DNA of 19,650 nt, taken from Sulfurimonas sp. UBA6014. Its GTDB lineage: Bacteria > Campylobacterota > Campylobacteria > Campylobacterales > Sulfurimonadaceae. The stretch spans positions 1,001 to 20,650 of the forward strand of contig DJAA01000071.1 in the NCBI GenBank assembly GCA_002428085.1, written 5' to 3'. Under the pieces are notes generated by a model that searched no databases, was not told the origin of the DNA, and saw only the letters and a list, made by a program, of their open reading frames with translations. Shown here piece after piece: positions 15,701 through 19,650 of this stretch (position 1 is the first letter of the stretch; each line of letters opens with the position of its first letter). Position numbers and translations under genes: made by a program.

Positions 15701-17189
15701 GTTTTGTCGAAAAAGCAGCTAAGGGAGTATCATCTCCCATAGAACCGACTGCCTCTTTTGCCTCTTTTAACATAGGCTCAATAACTTGCTCTACAATCTC
15801 TTGAGTGATGTTAAAATATCTCTGTCTTTTAATAAGATTTTCATGATTAAATTCACAATTAGCAATATATTGCTCCTCAACATGCTCTTGAAGATAAATC
15901 ATATGCTCATTAAGCCATTTCATGTAAGGATTAGAACTTTTTAAATAATTGTTAATCTGCTCATTTTTGAGTATTTTTCCAAATTTCAAGTCAAGTCCAA
16001 GCATTTCACCCGATTGAAGTCGCCCTCTCTCTTTGATATCCTCTTCAGCGATATCAATAACGCCATATTCACTTGCGATGAGAAGATTGTCGTCTTTTGT
16101 GATGATATATTTTGAAGGACGCAAACCATTTCTATCAAGCACACATCCGATGTAGCGACCATCTGTTACAGAAAACGCCGCAGGACCATCCCATGCTTCA
16201 AAAACAGTTGAATGATACTCATAAAATGCACGCAACTCTGGATCCATATGTGGAGCATTTTGCCAAGCCGAAGGGATAACGGCACGAACAGCTTTAAAAA
16301 AATCCATCCCGTTGACGATTAAAAACTCTAAAAAATTATCTGCCGATGCACTATCAGAAACATTGAGCTGTAAAATAGGCAAAATTCTTTGAATCTCCTC
16401 AGATGTAAAAACTTCACTTCGAATGGATTCAGATTTTATCTCGACATTGATGCGATTTCCCTCAACCGAGTTAATCTCACCATTATGAGCCACTGCACGA
16501 AACGGTTGCGCCAACTTCCACTTTGGCAAAGTATTTGTAGAAAATCTTTGATGAAATAATGAAAAAGAGATTTTAAAGTTTTCATCTTGAAGGTCTTTGT
16601 AAAACTCTTTGATGTGAGTGGGCATGATAAGTCCCTTATAAGAAAGAACTTTTGAACTCATTGATGCGATATAAAAATCTGCATCTTTGACTAAAGCATG
16701 CTCACACTCTTTTCGAGAAAGATATAAAAGTGCGTCGAAGCGATTTGTAGCCATGATAGAATTTGGAACTATAAAAAGCTGCACTATTTCAGGTAAAGAT
16801 TCTAGTGCTTGTTCACCAAGAGCATTGTTGTCAGTTGGAACATCTCTTTTAAGCACAATTTTCAAGTCATTACGACTGCAGATTTCCTCTAAAATATTTA
16901 AATGTTCTCTGTTTCTTGTAAAGACAGACGCAATTGCAAACTGTTTTGAGAGTTCAACCCCTTGCTTAAGCGCTTCTTTTCTCATAAAAGATTCTGGCAT
17001 AGAGAGTAAAAGTCCACTTCCATCGCCTGTTTTTCCATCTGCCGCAACAGCTCCACGGTGCATCATTCTCTCTAGCGCAGTTACTGCATCATCTAAAACC
17101 TTGTATGACGCTTTGTTCTTAATATTTGCGACAAGACCAAAACCGCAGTTATCTCTAAATGATCTTAATAAATCATGATGTTCAATCAT
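12750..17189 (-). CDS. gltB: Glutamate synthase large subunit
   Basis: GltB makes two glutamates from glutamine and 2-oxoglutarate. The protein is 1479 residues from ATG 17187-17189, which has AGGAG 5-6 nt upstream; a more distant ATG at 17232-17234 lacks one. A 14-residue leader precedes the catalytic C15 of CGFGLVA, so self-cleavage should expose this cysteine as the nucleophile of the class II glutaminase domain (about 15-400). A central domain follows, then the FMN synthase domain with SNSGEGGEDAARFG and VISGGDGGTGAAPLTS. The 3Fe-4S cysteines are C1111-x5-C1117-x4-C1122 in GCKMLRICHVNKC. The C-terminal beta-helix shows GxxGxxxG repeats (GGRIIITSK, GATGGKLYISGSVGERF). Full length, no lesion. 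Expressed with gltD. Confidence 0.98.
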   Translation of the reverse strand: MIEHHDLLRSFRDNCGFGLVANIKNKASYKVLDDAVTALERMMHRGAVAADGKTGDGSGLLLSMPESFMRKEALKQGVELSKQFAIASVFTRNREHLNILEEICSRNDLKIVLKRDVPTDNNALGEQALESLPEIVQLFIVPNSIMATNRFDALLYLSRKECEHALVKDADFYIASMSSKVLSYKGLIMPTHIKEFYKDLQDENFKISFSLFHQRFSTNTLPKWKLAQPFRAVAHNGEINSVEGNRINVEIKSESIRSEVFTSEEIQRILPILQLNVSDSASADNFLEFLIVNGMDFFKAVRAVIPSAWQNAPHMDPELRAFYEYHSTVFEAWDGPAAFSVTDGRYIGCVLDRNGLRPSKYIITKDDNLLIASEYGVIDIAEEDIKERGRLQSGEMLGLDLKFGKILKNEQINNYLKSSNPYMKWLNEHMIYLQEHVEEQYIANCEFNHENLIKRQRYFNITQEIVEQVIEPMLKEAKEAVGSMGDDTPLAAFSTKQRNFSDFFKQKFAQVTNPPIDPIREKVVMSLNTGFGEIHNILDEIPTHAHRLKSISPIVTREKLDVLKSFGDKKSPRYEAFYHNTTFSTAYTKDLKGSLEALVAKIIDSVKNEGTRIVILDDYEFSAQKKIIPMAMVVGSLNIALLKAKIRHLVSTIAVTGEIIDSHGVAILLGYGASAVYPNLLFATVLSHLDKSKASNIDCRDALKSVHSALNNGLLKIMSKMGISTVASYRNAGLFDVLGLSKNVVKNCFAISHSAIHGLDYADIDERLQAYHDEAFKEDGFNTVFPLKIGGYYKFYNGQEHHDFGPDVIHAIHAVAASGSKKDFDVLKNLVNKRGLKFIRDFFELKSDRKPIDISEVEPKEAIFKRFASAAMSLGSISPEAHETIAIAMNRIGAQSNSGEGGEDAARFGTERVSKIKQVASGRFGVTPAYLRSAEELQIKVAQGAKPGEGGQLPGHKVSPLIAKLRHTVPGVTLISPPPHHDIYSIEDLAQLIFDLKQVNPKAKIAVKLVSTIGVGTIAAGVAKAYADKIVISGGDGGTGAAPLTSIKFAGNPWEIGLSEAHNALKANNLRALVELQTDGGLKTGLDVVKAALLGAESYGFGTGVLTIVGCKMLRICHVNKCTVGIATQNEKLREEFFKGHVDQVINFFTLLAEDIRSIMAELGFKTMEEMIGRVDLLKVLDDSFAKKFDFSAILHQEEGVNTQQQKSNPPFDDNAFEHDVLKEAYVSIKHPDQKVKITREITNLNRSFGALISGEIAQYYGDAGLKSDTIRINLKGTAGQALGAFLIHGVSLYLEGVANDYIGKGMQGGRIIITSKNQGEEFGAGGNTCLYGATGGKLYISGSVGERFAVRNSGAIAVVEGTGDNACEYMTGGIIVILGRTGINFGAGMTGGISFVYDADHTFVEIVNRELVEAVRIDTDEGADARHLLKKLLKDYVAETESRKAKELLDNFRVEVRNFWLIRPKNLTKLPLNLEKGD

Positions 17190-17217
17190 TTTCACTCCTA
17201 AAATATATAAATTGGAT

Positions 17218-17232
17218 GCTATTTCATTGCCC
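17218..17232 (-). promoter_or_regulatory. Possible sigma-54 promoter motif upstream of gltB
   Basis: Read on the minus strand, GGGCAATGAAATAGC holds GG, 10 nt, then GC, the invariant spacing of -24/-12 sigma-54 promoters. Transcription would begin near 17206 and leave about 17 nt before the ATG, including AGGAG. The flanking bases match the consensus only partly (TAGC rather than TTGC), and in this phylum sigma-54 is best known for flagellar genes, so this is a tentative reading. I found no convincing TATAAT box for gltB. Confidence 0.3.
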
Positions 17233-17245
17233 ATTTAAGCTTTTT

Positions 17246-17282
17246 TTAAACTAACTTAGTCTATTTAGACAAAGTGGTTTAA
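17246..17282. repeat. Concentric dyads in the gltB-recO intergenic region
   Basis: GTCTATTTAGAC (17259-17270) is a palindrome with a 2-nt centre. TTAAAC (17246-17251) and GTTTAA (17277-17282) form an outer inverted repeat with almost the same centre, near 17264. The nested arrangement lies 57-93 nt upstream of the gltB ATG and upstream of the recO promoter. It is well placed for an operator of a dimeric or tetrameric regulator. No regulator is identified. Confidence 0.5.
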
Positions 17283-17299
17283 TTTTACTGTTTAAAGGT

Positions 17300-17314
17300 T
17301 TAAAAAAGTATAAT
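17300..17314 (+). promoter_or_regulatory. Predicted sigma-70 promoter of recO
   Basis: TATAAT at 17309-17314 follows an A/T-rich stretch without a clear -35. Transcription would begin near 17321, 48 nt before the chosen recO start and 27 nt before the alternative GTG. Confidence 0.6.
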
Positions 17315-17368
17315 ATCAAAAATATTTGCAAAAAAGATTTTAATTTTGTGTATAAAAGAAGCAAGTGG

Positions 17369-17986
17369 ATGCAAGGTTATATCATCAATCTCAACAAAGT
17401 TAAAGATGAAGATTTAATAGTCACTATCGTATCAAGAAAAAGCTTAGATACTCTTTATAGATTTTATGGTGCAAGGCATGGGACTATCAATCTTGGTTTT
17501 AAAATAGACTATGAAAAAGAAGAATCAGCAAAAGCGACCATTTCTAGACTTAAAGATGTTATCCATATAGGTTTTAGTTGGATAAATGATTATAAACTTC
17601 TACGATTATGGCAAGATTTTCTGGCCCTTTTTTATAAACATCTCAAAGATGCCGAGGAGCCAGGTCCATTTTATTTTGACCTCATTGAAAAAGCCTCAAA
17701 AGAGTGGAATAAACAAAATCCAAAAAGAGTCGCTATAGAGGCTTATGTGCGACTTTTAGAACATGAGGGAAGACTCCATCATGAGCCCAACTGTTTTTTA
17801 TGCTCTGGGACAATTCATGACAAAGTATCGCTTATCCGTGCATTTTTACCCACCCATGAAGCGTGTACACACACACTCAGCATCTCTCAAGAAGCTTTTA
17901 AAGAGCTTTTTGAGAATAAATCAAGCCTTTTTCTTAGCGATAAAGAAATAAACAGACTTTGGATTGTTTTGCTTGAAGGGATTTAA
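17369..17986 (+). CDS. recO: Recombination mediator protein RecO (short form)
   Basis: RecO anneals single strands and, with RecR, loads RecA onto SSB-coated gaps. From ATG 17369 the protein has 205 residues, short for the family (E. coli 242) but usual in Campylobacterota as far as I recall. The N-terminal OB fold begins at MQGYIINLNKVKDEDLIV, as in other RecO proteins, and continues through FYGARHG at 32-38. A helical domain follows, and C142-x2-C145 with C166 marks a zinc-type site (CFLC and EACT) that lacks the usual fourth cysteine. The alternative GTG at 17348 would add seven residues; it has no better ribosome binding site, so I prefer the ATG. The stop interlocks with the stop of the convergent kinase gene. 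Confidence 0.85.
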   Translation: MQGYIINLNKVKDEDLIVTIVSRKSLDTLYRFYGARHGTINLGFKIDYEKEESAKATISRLKDVIHIGFSWINDYKLLRLWQDFLALFYKHLKDAEEPGPFYFDLIEKASKEWNKQNPKRVAIEAYVRLLEHEGRLHHEPNCFLCSGTIHDKVSLIRAFLPTHEACTHTLSISQEAFKELFENKSSLFLSDKEINRLWIVLLEGI

Positions 17987-19203
17987 GCCTCCATATGGAT
18001 TGCAAACAGGTTCCATCCATCATTGTATTGATACGAAAGTGTAAACTTGTGTTTTTCTAAAATTCTTTTAACTAAACTCAGTCCCAAACCATATCCTTCA
18101 CTTGACCTTGAATGATCCCCTTGTGTAAAAGCCTCACAATAAAATTCAAGTGGCTTATCTATCTTTTCACCTTTACTCTCAACCACTATCTTCTTATCTT
18201 TTGCAATGATAAAAATGGGTTTTTGTGTCGTGTATTTCAGTCCATTGTCGATTAAGTTTTTGAGTGCGATTGAGAGGTAACTTAGGTCTGCATACATTTC
18301 AAAGTTTGACTCTATAAGTACCTCCACACTTGTTTCATCTTCTATAAAAAGTTTTGAGAGTGACTCGCTGATGAGTGTTTCACAGTTGAATTTTTTAAAG
18401 TTTAACTTGTGTTGATTTGCACTTAGTTTTTCTATATACAAAAGTTCGTTTGTCATTTCATCCATCTGAGAGAGTGCTTTTTTGAGTATTTTTTTGTATT
18501 TGCTCTCTTCAATCATCTCTATTGCCAACTTCGATTTTGAGATTGGTGTTTTGAGTTCATGTCCTATGTCTCTGAGCAATCTTTGTCTTGATGTAATCAA
18601 CTCTTCAATATTTAAAGCCATAGCATTAAAAGTTTTCGAGACTTCGCCTATCTCATCATTACTCACTGCTTTTATTCGTAAGCCATAGTTTCCATCTCCA
18701 AATTTTTTGATACTTTTTGAAATCTCTTTAAGGGGATAAATCATTTTTAAAATGATTAAACATAAAATGATTAAAATCATGATGTCCGCTAAAATCATAG
18801 CATTTAGAAACTCTTTATCTTTAAAAATTGCATTCTGCGAACCATCCATCACCAAAAGTTCATCGTCAAGATAGTGCATATACAGTAAATACGTATCGTC
18901 TTCATGTTTTAAAATTTTGATGGTTGAGAGTTCTGTTTCGTATTTATAAAGTACTCTCGAGGAATCAAAATAGTGTTTTTTATCTTCGATGATTTTAAAG
19001 TTGAGTTCTGTCAATTTTTTTTGCAGATTGGTCGTGTCATTGTTAGACAAATAGGTAAAAAGTTCGTCTGAGACTTGAATATATTTCTCTTTTAAAAGCT
19101 TCTCTATCGTACTTTGTGTCAATTTATTGGTCTTATAGGACACAAATATCATAAGAGAAAAACTGATGATAAAAAGAAAAATAACCTTATGAATTATTGA
19201 CAT
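17983..19203 (-). CDS. Sensor histidine kinase, ArsS/CpxA-like
   Basis: This membrane sensor kinase phosphorylates the response regulator encoded just upstream. The 406-residue protein has transmembrane helices at about 5-23 and 135-156 enclosing a periplasmic sensor of about 110 residues, then a HAMP domain (157-209). The phosphoacceptor helix RDIGHELKTPISKSKL has H215. The ATPase domain has an N box at 316-323 (NLIDNGLK) and a G2 box SSEGYGLGLSLVKRI at 367-381. The G1 box is VVESKGEKI rather than D-x-G-x-G, so the aspartate that reads the adenine ring is absent. The HELKTPI-SK-KLAIEM pattern resembles Helicobacter ArsS, the acid-sensing kinase, but the stimulus here is unknown. The ATG is 3 nt after the regulator's stop, with AGG upstream, so the pair is coupled. 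Confidence 0.9.
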   Translation of the reverse strand: MSIIHKVIFLFIISFSLMIFVSYKTNKLTQSTIEKLLKEKYIQVSDELFTYLSNNDTTNLQKKLTELNFKIIEDKKHYFDSSRVLYKYETELSTIKILKHEDDTYLLYMHYLDDELLVMDGSQNAIFKDKEFLNAMILADIMILIILCLIILKMIYPLKEISKSIKKFGDGNYGLRIKAVSNDEIGEVSKTFNAMALNIEELITSRQRLLRDIGHELKTPISKSKLAIEMIEESKYKKILKKALSQMDEMTNELLYIEKLSANQHKLNFKKFNCETLISESLSKLFIEDETSVEVLIESNFEMYADLSYLSIALKNLIDNGLKYTTQKPIFIIAKDKKIVVESKGEKIDKPLEFYCEAFTQGDHSRSSEGYGLGLSLVKRILEKHKFTLSYQYNDGWNLFAIHMEA

Positions 19204-19206
19204 ATT

Positions 19207-19650
19207 TCAACCTATAAATTTATAACCAATGCCCCATACAGACTTAATGTACTGAGGGTCTTTAGGGTCATCACCTAACTTTTGCCTTAGGTTGCTTATG
19301 TGCATATCAATAGTTCTCTCTTTGGAGTTGTATTCTATGCCGCTCACAGCGTTTGAGATAGACTCTCTTGAGAGGACTTTATCACTATTTTGCAAAAACA
19401 GATGCAGTATGTCATACTCAATTTTTGTCAAATCAAGCAACAAACCTTCTACTTTTATCTCCATATTTGCTTCATCTATTTCAAAGTCCCCTACTTTTTT
19501 ACTCTTTTTCGTGCTTCTTCTCAATATTGCATTTATGCGTAAAACCAACTCTCTTGGCTCATAAGGTTTTGCCAAATAATCATCAGCACCAAAGTTAAAC
19601 CCAAGTATTTTGTCACTCATTTCACCGCGAGCCGAAGAGATGATGATGGG
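19207..19650 (-). CDS. OmpR-family response regulator (N-terminus beyond the window)
   Basis: This is the C-terminal 147 codons of a response regulator; the phosphorylated aspartate lies outside. The first visible residues, PIIISSARGE, are the receiver's beta-4 strand with the conserved Ser/Thr position, followed by GADDYLAKPYEPREL with the conserved lysine. After a short linker (STKKSKKVGDF), a winged-helix DNA-binding domain fills about 95 residues: DLTKIEYDILHLFLQNSDKVLSRESI, recognition-helix region RTIDMHISNLRQKLGDD, and the final wing YIKSVWGIGYKFIG. The frame is open to the right edge, so an internal ATG at 19618-19620 is not the start. It is the first gene of the pair with the ArsS-like kinase. 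Its target promoters are not identifiable here. Confidence 0.92.
   Translation of the reverse strand, partial: PIIISSARGEMSDKILGFNFGADDYLAKPYEPRELVLRINAILRRSTKKSKKVGDFEIDEANMEIKVEGLLLDLTKIEYDILHLFLQNSDKVLSRESISNAVSGIEYNSKERTIDMHISNLRQKLGDDPKDPQYIKSVWGIGYKFIG

Noticed and set aside
16687..17178. Plus-strand open frame of 163 codons inside gltB
   Set aside because: Antisense to the conserved glutaminase domain of gltB, no family motif and no promoter or ribosome binding site of its own.

Overview
The window looks like chromosomal core DNA of a Campylobacterota (Epsilonproteobacteria) bacterium, probably a free-living Sulfurimonas- or Sulfurospirillum-type organism. The reasons are the low GC content, sigma-70 promoters with strong TATAAT -10 boxes but no clear -35, and the gene content: a split CheX/FliN/FliO flagellar set, a short DksA with RlmH and AccD, a short RecO, and an ArsS-like sensor kinase. 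The genus is an inference. I see no mobile element, CRISPR array, tRNA or rRNA, and no gene-free stretch over 300 bases. Packing is dense.

Layout. (1) Positions 1-4062, minus strand: tauE-like permease, uvrA, then the 5' part of a PhnD-type periplasmic binding lipoprotein that runs off the left edge. (2) Positions 4199-5840, plus strand: cheX-like, fliN and fliO, overlapping by 4 nt at each junction, behind a TATAAT promoter. They end at a hairpin shared with the convergent operon. (3) Positions 5851-11238, minus strand: a seven-gene run, accD, thiE-like, rlmH, dksA-like, a membrane protein, dusB and a putative PD-(D/E)XK-fold protein. Gaps are 0-24 nt, and a tandem -10 promoter precedes accD. 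(4) Positions 11360-17189, minus strand: gltB-gltD, the two glutamate synthase subunits. (5) Positions 17369-17986, plus strand: recO, divergent from gltB. (6) Positions 17983-19650, minus strand: a two-component system, response regulator (N-terminus outside the window) followed by sensor kinase, whose stop codon interlocks with that of recO.

How the genes work together. The accD operon combines the committed step of fatty acid synthesis, a thiamine-type enzyme, ribosome maturation (RlmH), tRNA modification (DusB) and a ppGpp-linked transcription factor family (DksA), so it reads as a growth and translation operon. GltBD makes glutamate from glutamine and 2-oxoglutarate. CheX, FliN and FliO link chemotaxis signalling to flagellar switch and export-gate assembly. 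UvrA and RecO are DNA repair proteins.

No clearly new defence or mobile system is present. The best second-look items are the putative nuclease-fold protein translationally coupled to dusB, the cheX-fliN pair as a candidate split FliY, the concentric dyads and possible sigma-54 motif upstream of gltB, and a perfect DnaA-box match inside an inverted repeat between gltD and accD.
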